From contig HG799463.1 of assembly GCA_000531095.1 (NCBI GenBank), forward strand, positions 45,276 through 101,043: a stretch of DNA of 55,768 nucleotides, given 5' to 3'. Of the stretch, positions 17,089-26,251 are shown piece after piece (the first letter of the stretch is position 1; the number at the start of each line of letters is the position of its first letter). The DNA is from Gemmata massiliana (GTDB taxonomy: Bacteria; Planctomycetota; Planctomycetia; Gemmatales; Gemmataceae). The notes beneath the pieces were generated by a model. That model was given only the letters and a program-made list of their open reading frames with translations. It had not been told where the DNA came from and did no database searches. The translations under genes and the position numbers were made by a program.

Positions 17089-18593
17089 TACTTCGCTCCG
17101 GCAGAAATGAGCGCACCGGTTCGCTCCGGCGCCCGCGCAACACTCGGCAAACGAACCACGAACACCGCCCCGCCCGCCGGCCCGTTCCCGGCCCCGATCG
17201 ACCCACCGTGGGCCTCCACGATGCGCCGACAAATCGACAGCCCCAACCCCAGTCCCGTTTCCTTGGTGCTGATGAACGGGTCGAAGATCTGCTCCTCCAA
17301 CCCGGCTGGTAGCCCCGGCCCCGTATCGGAGATCTGAACCGTGAGTGTGTCTTCGCTCCCAATGGCCGTAATCCGAATCGTTCCCCCGGATGGCAGAACA
17401 TCGAGCGCATTGAACAGGAGGTTGTAAAACACTTGCCCCAACTGCCCCGGGTCCGCGTCGAGCGCGGGAAGATCGGGTGGAAGAACGGTCCGGATCTCGA
17501 CACCCTGAAGCTCGGCCCGCGCCCCGATACCCGCCAAGCACGAACGGATGAGTTCCCCCGGTTCGACCGGCTTCTTCTCCGGGCGCGGCGGGCGGGCGAA
17601 ATCGAGGAACGTGCGGATGATCTGTTCCAGTCGAAGGATCTCGCCCTCCAGCACGCGCAAATCCTGCGGTCGGAACCCGTTCGCCCGGCGCGGATCGGTC
17701 GCAGCCTGAACCAGCAGTTTAATGACCGTGAGCGGGTTGCGAACCTCGTGCGCGATCCCGGCTGCCATCTGACCGACCCACGCCAGTTGTTCGGCACGCA
17801 GCGCGTCGCGCTCGGTCTGCTTCAATCGGTTGAGCACTGCCGCGGCCGCGTGCGTCACGCGCTGAAGGGTCGTTCCGGGAGGACCGGTTGTCGGCAACTC
17901 GGCGGAGACATGCGCCGCTTCACCGAGTAGAGCCGCGGTATCGCGCAGCACGCGATCGGTGTTCAACAGTGACCGCCGGAGCGAAACGGCGATCACCCAC
18001 CCACCGAGCAACCCCGCCACCGATCCGCACACGCCCAGCCCCACCAGCCCCACCGTTAATCGCTGCGACAACTCCCGATTCGCCTCGCTCGCGCGGTTCA
18101 GCATCCCTTCGTTGATCTTCAGGTACTCGCGGGCCGGTTCGAGGATCTCACGCGCGAGAACCGTGTCAATCAACTCCAGCACCTTCGCGTACACGCCTTG
18201 TGACGGGGGGGCTTGTTCGAGCCGGTCGTATTCGGCGAAAAAGTGCTCGTAACCCTTGCGCACGCGCCGCATGAGAACCTGCTCCTGGTCCATCGTGGCG
18301 AGTTTCTCTGCCCCCTCCAACGCTTCCGCGGCGCGCTGTTGGAGGCGCGGCACCGAATCCAGGTGCTTCCGCTCGCCAGTAATCAGGTACCGGTCGAATT
18401 GGACGTGGATCTCGCGCAGGCTGATCTCCAGTTCCTGTGCCGCGTGGACACTCGCTACGTGATTGTCGAGCATCACCGAGACGTTCCGCTGCGAGTCGCG
18501 TGCGTACCACGCGGCGCTCACCGCCACCGCGACCAACAGCACACTGACCGCAGCAACCGGGGCGGTTAACCGCGCCACTATCCGGGTCTGCAT
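17088..18593 (-). CDS. Membrane sensor histidine kinase, NtrB-like
   Basis: A 501-residue kinase: first transmembrane helix about 10-30, a helical sensor region about 31-180 that resembles a four-helix-bundle ligand domain, second helix about 181-203, HisKA with phospho-accepting His282 (AGIAHEVRNPLT), and an HATPase domain with N box (FNALDVLPSGG), SDTGPGLP and TGLGLGLSI. It should phosphorylate the sigma-54 regulator encoded directly downstream. The signal is unknown. The 5' side faces otsA divergently across about 400 bases. Confidence 0.93.
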   Translation of the reverse strand: MQTRIVARLTAPVAAVSVLLVAVAVSAAWYARDSQRNVSVMLDNHVASVHAAQELEISLREIHVQFDRYLITGERKHLDSVPRLQQRAAEALEGAEKLATMDQEQVLMRRVRKGYEHFFAEYDRLEQAPPSQGVYAKVLELIDTVLAREILEPAREYLKINEGMLNRASEANRELSQRLTVGLVGLGVCGSVAGLLGGWVIAVSLRRSLLNTDRVLRDTAALLGEAAHVSAELPTTGPPGTTLQRVTHAAAAVLNRLKQTERDALRAEQLAWVGQMAAGIAHEVRNPLTVIKLLVQAATDPRRANGFRPQDLRVLEGEILRLEQIIRTFLDFARPPRPEKKPVEPGELIRSCLAGIGARAELQGVEIRTVLPPDLPALDADPGQLGQVFYNLLFNALDVLPSGGTIRITAIGSEDTLTVQISDTGPGLPAGLEEQIFDPFISTKETGLGLGLSICRRIVEAHGGSIGAGNGPAGGAVFVVRLPSVARAPERTGALISAGAK

Positions 18594-18999
18594 GAATCCC
18601 CCTCAATCAATCGCCCGCACTTATCTCTCATCGCGCATTGTGTGCGCAAATCTGCGTTCGTCCAAGCACCCAATTCCACAACGCGAACCGCGACCAATTT
18701 CTGGCCACCCGTTCGGGATTTGTTCGTTTCGCCAACTCAAGACCCATTGAACCGCGACGGACACACACCACAATCACCAATCGCACGCGCCACAAACACA
18801 TCGCGCAAAGTATGCAACCAAAACGAGATACAGGTTCCGCCACCCGAAACGTGTTCGCTCCGCGGTGCTGCGAAGGGCGAGTCGTTCGTTTCTGGCATCC
18901 TCGTTGCCTAGAGGCATGTGCAACCGCGGTGCCCGGAACATCAGTTTCGGGCGGATCTGCATTGGATGCAGTCATTTCTTCCGTTCTTGAGGTGACCCC
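18594..18999. other. Divergent intergenic region
   Basis: A 406-base region between the kinase gene and otsA, presumably holding both promoters. I could not support any specific -35/-10 or -24/-12 pair, RNA gene or repeat in it. Confidence 0.4.
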
Positions 19000-20577
19000 G
19001 TGGGCTGGAGTAAGGAACGATTGCAAGAAGTGGCTCGCACGCGGCTGGGCGGGGCCAAGCTGATCGTGGTCGCGAACCGGGAACCGTACATCCACCGGTA
19101 CAAGGACGGTGAGGTCGAGTGGATTCGGCCCGCGGGCGGTCTGACCACCGCTCTCGATCCGGTGATGCAAGCGTGCGGGGGCGTGTGGGTCGCACACGGC
19201 TCCGGAGACGCCGATCGCGCGGTGACCGATGCGAGCGGGCGCGTGGGCGTTCCTCCGGACGATCCGAACTACGTGCTGCGCCGCGTGTGGCTCAGCAAGG
19301 ACGATGAGGAGGGCTACTACTACGGCACCGCCAACAGCATGTTATGGCCCCTCTGCCACCAGGTGTTCGCTCGACCCGTGTTCGATCAGGTCCACTGGGA
19401 AACGTACCGCAAAGTCAACGAGACGTTCGCCGAGGCCGTACTTGAGGAAGCGCAAGGCGGCCCGGCGCTCGTCTTCGTGCAGGACTACCACTTTGCACTA
19501 CTGCCCCGGTTGCTGAAAGCCGCCCGACCAGACCTCGTCGTTGCCCAGTTCTGGCACATCCCGTGGCCCGGCCCGGAGAAGTTCTTGGTGTGCCCGTGGG
19601 CCAAGGAACTACTCGATGGGATGCTCGGGAACGACCTGTTCGGGTTCCACACACAGAACGACTGCAACAACTTCCTGGAGTGCGTGGACCGCGCGCTCGA
19701 ATGCCGTATCGACCGCGAACGGTTCGCGGTGCAGCGCAGTGGGCAAGTCACGACCGTGCGCCCGTTCCCGATCAGCGTCGATCCGGAGCTGGCCCAGGAA
19801 TATCTGGGCGACGACTGGGAAGATCGCGCGACCGCGCTGCGCAAGAAGCACCGGTTGGGCGACCGAGCACTGATCGTGGGTGTGGACCGCGTGGACTACA
19901 CGAAGGGCATCCCGGAACGACTCCAAGCGGTCGATCGGCTGCTCCAGAAGCACCCGGAGTTGAAGGGGCAGTTCCACTTCTTACAGGTCGGAGCGCCGAG
20001 CCGCACGCACATCCCCGCGTACCGTGACCTGACCGAAGAAGTGAACATGCTGGCCGAGCGCATCAACTGGGAGCACGGGACCGAGGACTGGCAGCCGGTG
20101 GTGTTTCTCAACGAGCACCACGGACCGGACGACATCTTCGTCCTCTATCGTGCGTCGGCGGGATGCGTGGTCAGTTCGTTGCACGACGGCATGAACCTCG
20201 TCGCGAAGGAGTTCGTGACTGCACGCGACGATGATCGCGGAGTGCTCGTCCTGTCACAATTCACAGGCGCCGCACGCGAACTGCCCGATGCCGTGATCGT
20301 GAATCCGTTCGACGTCGAGGAGATGGCCGATGGGTTGTACGCATCGCTCACGATGCCGGCCCAGGAGCAAGAGCGGCGGATGCGCCGGATGCGTGCCCAG
20401 GTGGACGACCACAACATCTACCGCTGGGCCGGTGTACTCCTCAGTGCCATTGGGAAGCTCATCCCGGACACGAGCGAAGTACTACCCACGCAAGTCGAAC
20501 CCGATCCACTCGACGTGATCGAACGTGAAATCGCCCGCGAGAACTACATCACCGCACTCCGACTCACCAGCGGTTAA
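19000..20577 (+). CDS. otsA: Trehalose-6-phosphate synthase (GT20)
   Basis: A 525-residue glycosyltransferase of family 20 that joins glucose from a nucleotide sugar to glucose-6-phosphate. Visible family features are VANREPYIHRY near the start, RPAGGLTTAL, VFVQDYHFALLP, FWHIPWPGPE, the GVDRVDYTKGIPERL segment and SLHDGMNLVAKEFV near the C-terminal nucleotide-binding part. GTG 19000 was chosen for the GAGGTG five bases upstream. No trehalose-6-phosphate phosphatase domain or neighbouring otsB is present. Its neighbours on both sides are signalling genes. A hairpin terminator follows. Confidence 0.92.
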   Translation: MGWSKERLQEVARTRLGGAKLIVVANREPYIHRYKDGEVEWIRPAGGLTTALDPVMQACGGVWVAHGSGDADRAVTDASGRVGVPPDDPNYVLRRVWLSKDDEEGYYYGTANSMLWPLCHQVFARPVFDQVHWETYRKVNETFAEAVLEEAQGGPALVFVQDYHFALLPRLLKAARPDLVVAQFWHIPWPGPEKFLVCPWAKELLDGMLGNDLFGFHTQNDCNNFLECVDRALECRIDRERFAVQRSGQVTTVRPFPISVDPELAQEYLGDDWEDRATALRKKHRLGDRALIVGVDRVDYTKGIPERLQAVDRLLQKHPELKGQFHFLQVGAPSRTHIPAYRDLTEEVNMLAERINWEHGTEDWQPVVFLNEHHGPDDIFVLYRASAGCVVSSLHDGMNLVAKEFVTARDDDRGVLVLSQFTGAARELPDAVIVNPFDVEEMADGLYASLTMPAQEQERRMRRMRAQVDDHNIYRWAGVLLSAIGKLIPDTSEVLPTQVEPDPLDVIEREIARENYITALRLTSG

Positions 20578-20599
20578 CAACCAGAACAGCCCGATTCGG

Positions 20600-20633
20600 C
20601 GCTTTGCGACTGCAAGTTAGCGGTCGCAAAGCG
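20600..20633 (+). terminator. Hairpin after otsA
   Basis: CGCTTTGCGAC (20600-20610) pairs perfectly with GTCGCAAAGCG (20623-20633) across a 12-base loop, starting 22 bases after the otsA stop. The T-run is short (TTCAAT), so termination may be partial. Confidence 0.65.
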
Positions 20634-20703
20634 TTCAATATCACACCGACCGTTCGAGCATCCAACGGCAGCAACTTTTAAACTCTGACCCGAAAAGGAA
20701 CCA

Positions 20704-21114
20704 ATGACGCCCCCACGCGACTCCGACCGGTCCCGGTTGCCCGGTCTGTTGCTCGTTGATCCCGATCCCCGCGTGCGCGACGCACTCGCGCGTGCGATGG
20801 AGAACGAAGGTTGGCGCGTGTGGTCCGCGGCCGACGGAACAAGTGCGGTCGAAATCTATCACCAGAACCGGGACCAGATCGACGTGGCGCTCGTGGACCT
20901 TCTGTTCCCGGGACTTCAGGGCGGGCGCCTTTTAGCAGAATTGGGTCAACTCGATCCGGACCTCGTTCGCTGTGCGATGTCGGGTGGCGTGAACGCATAC
21001 ACGGCGTCCGCGTTCCGGCGAATGAGTGGCACGCCACTATTCACCAAGCCCCTCGACACCCACGCACTCGCGTGCGCATTGCACGAGATGATGGCGCCGG
21101 CCGCTCCCCAATAA
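20704..21114 (+). CDS. Single-domain response regulator
   Basis: A 136-residue receiver with no output domain. Acidic pair Asp19/Asp21 (LLVDPDPRV), phospho-acceptor Asp65 (ALVDLLFPG), Ser93 at the switch position and Lys115 (LFTKPLD). AAGGAA precedes ATG 20704. It lies 170 bases upstream of the large hybrid kinase on the same strand and could take phosphate from it, but this is inferred from position only. Confidence 0.85.
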   Translation: MTPPRDSDRSRLPGLLLVDPDPRVRDALARAMENEGWRVWSAADGTSAVEIYHQNRDQIDVALVDLLFPGLQGGRLLAELGQLDPDLVRCAMSGGVNAYTASAFRRMSGTPLFTKPLDTHALACALHEMMAPAAPQ

Positions 21115-21287
21115 AGTCACTCCGAGCGCATTGGTCGCTCACGTTTGCTATTTCCGGTTGGCGCGTCGACTCACTCGGAATGCCGTTTCTGTTCGCGTTT
21201 CACAATCAGAGGGTATAATTTTCGAGGCACGGGCACGAATTTTGCACGGCATAGACATCGCGCGCTTGATTATCCTGGAAGTACCCG

Positions 21288-24200
21288 ATGCCCTCTTCGA
21301 GTCCCCCCGTTGAATCTCACCAGAAAAAAGCCGATCTTCCACTCTTCATCGGCCTGATTGCAGTAGTCGGGTTCTTCGTTGTTAGTGGAATTGTTGCGTA
21401 CTGGAACACCCGCACCTTGAGCCGCAATGCGCAATCCGTTGCGCACACCCACGAGGTGCTCACGACACTCGACGACATTCAGTCGTTGATGAAGGACGCA
21501 GAGACAGGACAGCGGGGCTACGTCCTCACGGGCGACCCGCGATACCTGGAACCGCACACACTGGCAGTCGTTCGAGTCAAAGACAAGTTGAACGATGTCG
21601 AGCGGCTCACCGCCGATAACCCCGATCAACAGGCCCGAATTCCCCTTCTCCGAAGCCTAATCGAAGCGAAATTGGCCGAACTCGAAGAGACAATTGTCCT
21701 TCGGCGCACACAGGGATTCGAGGCCGCTCAGAAAATCGTTGCGACCGATCGTGGGAAAGCGACGATGGACGGTATCCGCGATCAAGCGGTCGGAATGGAG
21801 CGCACCGAGCGCGAGCTCCGGACCCAGCGCTTCGCCGAGATGGACAAAGCGTATTCGGTCGCCGTGGTCAGCGGAGTTCTCACGGGCGTGCTCGGCACAC
21901 TTCTCGCCGTGGCCGTCGCGTTTTTGGTCCGGCGTGCGGTCGCGCAGCGGCGCGAGGAAGAGTGGCTTCAGAGCGGCCAAATCAAACTCGGCGCGGCGAT
22001 GACCGGCGACCAGCGGGTCGAGCAACTCGGCGAGAGCGTACTCAAATTCCTGGCCGAGTATTTGGGGGCGCATGCGGGTGCATTTTTCGCACAGGAAGAG
22101 GGAAGTTTCCGCCGGGTCGCGACTTACGGCACTCCCGCCGGTACCAGTATCCCGGAACGACTGGAGATGAGCGACGGGTTGGTCGGGCGCGCGATCAAAG
22201 ACCGCCGGTCGTTCTTCGTTCACGACGTACCTGACGGTTACCTGAAGGTCGGCTCGGCGCTCGGGCAAGCGAGCCCGCGCCACCTCGCGATCATCCCGAC
22301 CACGCTCGACAACTTCACGAACGCAGTGTTTGAACTCGGGTTCATTCACGCACCCGTTCCTTTATCGACCGAACTACTCGATCGGGCCGGAGAAGCGATC
22401 GGGCTGGCGGTCCGGTCGGCCCGGTACCGCGCCCACCTCCAGAACCTGCTCGAAGAAACTCAGCGCCAGTCGGAGGAACTCCAAGCTCAAAGTGAGGAAC
22501 TGCGAGTCTCGAACGAAGAGTTAGAGGAACAGAGCCGGGCGCTCAAGGAATCGCAGGCCCGGTTGGAACTTCAACAGGCCGAACTCGAGCAGACGAACGC
22601 GCGGCTGGAAGAGCAAACCCAAATGTTGGCAGACCAGCGCGACGACGCCACACGATCACGCGCGGCTCTCCAGGTGAAGGCCAACGAACTCGAACAGGCC
22701 AGCCGGTACAAATCCGACTTCCTGGCGAACATGTCGCACGAGCTGCGCACCCCGCTCAACTCGTCGCTCATTCTCGCGAAGCTCCTCGCCGACAACCGCG
22801 AGGGGAACCTCACCGCCGAACAGGTGCGGTTCGCGGAAACAATTCAGTCCGCGGGGAACGACCTGCTCGCGCTCATCAACGACATCCTCGATCTCTCGAA
22901 GATCGAGGCCGGGAAGATGGACGTGCGGGCCGAGCCGGTCCGGTTGGCTCTACTCGCGGAAGACCTCACGCGCGTGTTCCAGCCGGTCGCCGAGCAGAAA
23001 AAACTCACGTTCCAGATCCGCGTCGCTCCGGATTGCCCTGGCTCCATCACTACCGACCGCCAGCGCCTCGAACAGGTGCTCAAGAACTTGTTCTCGAACG
23101 CGCTGAAATTCACCGAACGCGGCGAAGTGAGCATGGACGTGACCCGCGTCGCGGGCGACAAGATCGCGTTCGCGGTGCGCGACACCGGCATCGGCATTCC
23201 CGAACAACAACAGGAAGTTATCTTCGAGGCGTTCCGACAAGCCGACGGGACCACCAGCCGCAAGTACGGTGGTACGGGTTTGGGGCTATCGATCGGGCGC
23301 GAACTCGCACGGTTGTTGGCCGGCGAACTCGGGGTCACAAGTGAACCCGGGCGCGGGAGCACGTTCACAATCACTCTCCCGATCACCTACGACACGACAC
23401 TCGTTGCCCCGCGCACGCGCGGGCCGATCACCGGCCCCGCAACTCCTGCCCCGCCGGTCGCTGTTCCTGCTCCAGTATCCGCAACACCAATCACTCCGCG
23501 CCTCGCACCGAATCTGGCACGTCGGTTCGAGGACGACCGCGAGCGCCTGACCGCGGATCGCCGGGTCATTCTCGTCGTGGAAGACGATGCCTCTTTTGCT
23601 CACATCATGTACGACCTCGCACACGAACTCGACTTCCAGTGTGTCGTCGCGAGCAGCGCGGAGGAAGGGCTTGCGGCAGCCATCCAGCACCGCCCCAGCG
23701 CGGTCGTTCTCGATGTGGGGTTGCCCGATCATTCCGGGCTGTCCGTGCTCGACCGACTCAAGCACGACGCGCGCACGCGGCACATTCCGGTTCACGTTGT
23801 TTCGGCTCACGATTACGCCCAAACTGCGCTCGCGCTGGGGGCTGTCGGGTACATGCTGAAGCCGGTCAAGCGCGAGCAACTGGTCGAAGCGCTCGAACGG
23901 CTCGAAACGCGCCTGGAACAGCGCCTGCGTCGCGTGCTGATCGTCGAAGACGACGCGGTTCAACTCGACAGCCTGCGGAAGTTGCTCGGCACGCACGACG
24001 TGGAGACGGTCGGCGCGCGGACCGCGGCCGAGTGCCTGGAGCGCCTCAAGAGCGAAACGTTCGACTGCATGGTGCTCGATCTGACGCTGCCCGATGCTTC
24101 CGGGTACTCTCTCCTCGAAACACTGAGCCGCGAGGACGCTTACTCGTTCCCGCCCGTCATCGTGTACACCGGGCGCGAACTCGCGGACGACGACGAACAG

Positions 24201-24746
24201 CGCCTGCGGCGGTACTCGAAGTCGATCATCATCAAGGGCGCGAAGTCGCCCGAACGGTTGCTCGACGAGGTGACGCTGTTCCTCCACCAAGTGGTTTCGG
24301 AACTTCCGGCCGAACAGCAGAAAATGCTGGAAAAGGCCCGAAGCCGCGACGCCGCACTGGAGGGGCGCCGAATCCTGGTGGTCGAGGACGACGTGCGGAA
24401 CGTGTTCGCGCTCACGAGCATCCTGGAACCGCGCGGTGCAGTAGTCACGATCGCGCGCAACGGGCGCGAGGCCCTCGAAGCCCTGGAACGCTCGCTCAGC
24501 CAACCGGACCAGGCCGTCGATTTGGTGCTGATGGACGTAATGATGCCGGAGATGGACGGGCTGACCGCCACGCGCGAGATCCGCAAACGGGACTCGTGGA
24601 AGAAGTTGCCGATTCTCATGCTCACGGCCAAGGCGATGCGAGACGATCAGGAACAGTGCCTCGCGGCCGGAGCAAACGACTACATGGCGAAGCCCCTGGA
24701 CGTCGAGAAGTTACTGTCACTGGTCCGCGTGTGGATGCCCAGATAG
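21288..24746 (+). CDS. CHASE3-GAF hybrid histidine kinase with three receivers
   Basis: A 1152-residue membrane kinase. Order: helix 17-39; periplasmic CHASE3-type domain about 44-178 (DAETGQRGYVLTGDPRYL is typical); helix about 190-215; GAF domain about 240-375; long coiled coil about 380-470 rich in E/Q; HisKA with His484 (NMSHELRTPLNS); HATPase about 595-700; a proline-rich linker; then three receivers with Asp809 (LDVGLPDHSG), Asp931 (LDLTLPDASG) and Asp1083 (MDVMMPEMDG). This layout is common among complex hybrid kinases. CheR, CheB and another hybrid kinase genes follow 93 bases downstream, indicating one chemosensory-like operon. Confidence 0.93.
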   Translation: MPSSSPPVESHQKKADLPLFIGLIAVVGFFVVSGIVAYWNTRTLSRNAQSVAHTHEVLTTLDDIQSLMKDAETGQRGYVLTGDPRYLEPHTLAVVRVKDKLNDVERLTADNPDQQARIPLLRSLIEAKLAELEETIVLRRTQGFEAAQKIVATDRGKATMDGIRDQAVGMERTERELRTQRFAEMDKAYSVAVVSGVLTGVLGTLLAVAVAFLVRRAVAQRREEEWLQSGQIKLGAAMTGDQRVEQLGESVLKFLAEYLGAHAGAFFAQEEGSFRRVATYGTPAGTSIPERLEMSDGLVGRAIKDRRSFFVHDVPDGYLKVGSALGQASPRHLAIIPTTLDNFTNAVFELGFIHAPVPLSTELLDRAGEAIGLAVRSARYRAHLQNLLEETQRQSEELQAQSEELRVSNEELEEQSRALKESQARLELQQAELEQTNARLEEQTQMLADQRDDATRSRAALQVKANELEQASRYKSDFLANMSHELRTPLNSSLILAKLLADNREGNLTAEQVRFAETIQSAGNDLLALINDILDLSKIEAGKMDVRAEPVRLALLAEDLTRVFQPVAEQKKLTFQIRVAPDCPGSITTDRQRLEQVLKNLFSNALKFTERGEVSMDVTRVAGDKIAFAVRDTGIGIPEQQQEVIFEAFRQADGTTSRKYGGTGLGLSIGRELARLLAGELGVTSEPGRGSTFTITLPITYDTTLVAPRTRGPITGPATPAPPVAVPAPVSATPITPRLAPNLARRFEDDRERLTADRRVILVVEDDASFAHIMYDLAHELDFQCVVASSAEEGLAAAIQHRPSAVVLDVGLPDHSGLSVLDRLKHDARTRHIPVHVVSAHDYAQTALALGAVGYMLKPVKREQLVEALERLETRLEQRLRRVLIVEDDAVQLDSLRKLLGTHDVETVGARTAAECLERLKSETFDCMVLDLTLPDASGYSLLETLSREDAYSFPPVIVYTGRELADDDEQRLRRYSKSIIIKGAKSPERLLDEVTLFLHQVVSELPAEQQKMLEKARSRDAALEGRRILVVEDDVRNVFALTSILEPRGAVVTIARNGREALEALERSLSQPDQAVDLVLMDVMMPEMDGLTATREIRKRDSWKKLPILMLTAKAMRDDQEQCLAAGANDYMAKPLDVEKLLSLVRVWMPR

Positions 24747-24839
24747 GGTCGTCAAAAGCCATAAGGCCGAAAGTCCACTGTTCCGAGCCTCGACCTGCGA
24801 CTTTTCGACCTTCGACGCGGAGCGAAAGCGGGGGGGAAA

Positions 24840-25667
24840 GTGTCCGACAAGACCGAGGAGATCGAACTGCGGCTGCTGCTCGACGCCATTTACCAGCGGT
24901 ACCACTACGACTTCCGCGGGTACTCAGCAGCGTCGATCACCCGGCGCCTGCGCCAGGCGCGCGAGCGGTTCGGCTGCCGGAGCTTTTCGCAGCTCCAGGA
25001 CCGCGTGCTGCACGAACCCGCGGTGCTCCCGGAACTGTTGGCGTTCCTCACGGTGCAGGTGAGCGAGCTGTTCCGCGACCCGGCGTACTTTCGGGCGATC
25101 CGCGAACAGGTGGTCCCGCACCTCCGCACGTACCCGTCGCTCAAGGTGTGGATCGCGGGGTGCAGCGCCGGCGAGGAAGTGTACTCGCTCGCCATCCTGT
25201 TCCGCGAAGAGGGGTTGGAAGACCGCACGATGTTCTACGGCACGGACATCAACCCGGAGGCGATCAGAAAGGCCGAGGCCGGAGTGTACGAGATCGACCG
25301 ACTCGCACTCTTTACTGAAAATCACCGACTCGCGGGCGGGAAGTCGTCACTGTCAGACTACTACACCGCGGCCTATGGCGCGGCCGTGTTCGACAAGACG
25401 CTGCGGCGCCGAACCGTGTTCTCCGATCACAGCTTGGTGACCGACGCGGTGTTCGCCGAGGTTCACCTCGTGTCCTGCCGCAACGTGCTGATTTACTTCG
25501 ACCGCGAGCTACAGGATCGCTCCATCGGATTGTTTAAAGATTCGCTCGTTCGCAAGGGGTTTCTCGGTCTGGGCGCGAAGGAAAGTTTGCGGTTCTCCGC
25601 GCACGCCGACGCCTTCATCGAGTTCGCCCGGGACGAGCGCATTTACCAGAAGAGGGGCACAACGTGA
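24840..25667 (+). CDS. cheR: CheR-type protein-glutamate methyltransferase
   Basis: A 275-residue CheR: N-terminal helical domain about 1-75 (YDFRGYSAASITRRLRQ), then a SAM-dependent domain with motif I VWIAGCSAGEEVYSL, the acidic FYGTDINPEAIRKA and SCRNVLIYFD. It would methylate glutamates of a chemoreceptor or receptor-like domain, but no methyl-accepting protein is encoded here. GTG 24840 has a purine-rich ribosome site just before it. The stop overlaps the cheB start by four bases (ATGA). Confidence 0.92.
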   Translation: MSDKTEEIELRLLLDAIYQRYHYDFRGYSAASITRRLRQARERFGCRSFSQLQDRVLHEPAVLPELLAFLTVQVSELFRDPAYFRAIREQVVPHLRTYPSLKVWIAGCSAGEEVYSLAILFREEGLEDRTMFYGTDINPEAIRKAEAGVYEIDRLALFTENHRLAGGKSSLSDYYTAAYGAAVFDKTLRRRTVFSDHSLVTDAVFAEVHLVSCRNVLIYFDRELQDRSIGLFKDSLVRKGFLGLGAKESLRFSAHADAFIEFARDERIYQKRGTT

Positions 25668-26251
25668 CCCCCGAACCGATTCCCTCCCCCGGAGCCGTCG
25701 TGATCGGTGCGTCGGCCGGGGCCGTGGACGCCCTGTCCGCGATCTTACCCGCGCTGCCCAAGGGGTACCCGCTATCGGTGATGGTTGTGGTCCACGTGCC
25801 GCCCGATAAAAAGAGTGTCATGGCCGAACTTTTCAGGAACAAGTGCCGCATGGACGTGTGCGAGGCCGACGACAAGGAACCTCTCGTTCCGGGCACGGTC
25901 TACTTCGCCCCTCCCGACTACCACTTGCTAGTGGAACCGGACCGGCGCCTGTCGCTATCGAGCGAGGAGCCGGTCCACTACTCGCGCCCGGCCATCGACG
26001 TACTGTTCGAGTCGGCCGCGGACGTCTTCGAGGCCGGGCTCGTGGGGGTGCTCCTCACGGGTGCGAGTTCCGACGGCGCACGCGGGCTGCGTGCGGTGTG
26101 CGACGCGGGCGGAACGGCCCTCGTTCAGCACCCCGACGAAGCGGCAGTCGCGACCATGCCCCGGGCCGCGATTGCGGCGTGCCCGTCGGCCTCCGTGATG
26201 TACCTGGAACAGATCGCGGCGTACCTCCGCGACCTGGGGAGGCGGCCGTGA
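25664..26251 (+). CDS. cheB: CheB-type methylesterase without receiver domain
   Basis: A 195-residue methylesterase domain. The catalytic triad is visible as GASAG near the start (Ser), VVVHVPPDKKS (His) and LTGASSDGARG (Asp), matching CheB. The N-terminal receiver of standard CheB is absent, so control must come from another protein; the receivers of the two flanking hybrid kinases are candidates. It overlaps cheR upstream and the next kinase downstream by four bases each, so the genes are translationally coupled. Confidence 0.92.
   Translation: MTPEPIPSPGAVVIGASAGAVDALSAILPALPKGYPLSVMVVVHVPPDKKSVMAELFRNKCRMDVCEADDKEPLVPGTVYFAPPDYHLLVEPDRRLSLSSEEPVHYSRPAIDVLFESAADVFEAGLVGVLLTGASSDGARGLRAVCDAGGTALVQHPDEAAVATMPRAAIAACPSASVMYLEQIAAYLRDLGRRP

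Noticed and set aside
17089..17541. Upstream extension of the sigma-54 regulator frame
   Set aside because: It covers the kinase gene in another frame and is low complexity; MPKLLIIDDE at 17088 is the natural receiver start.
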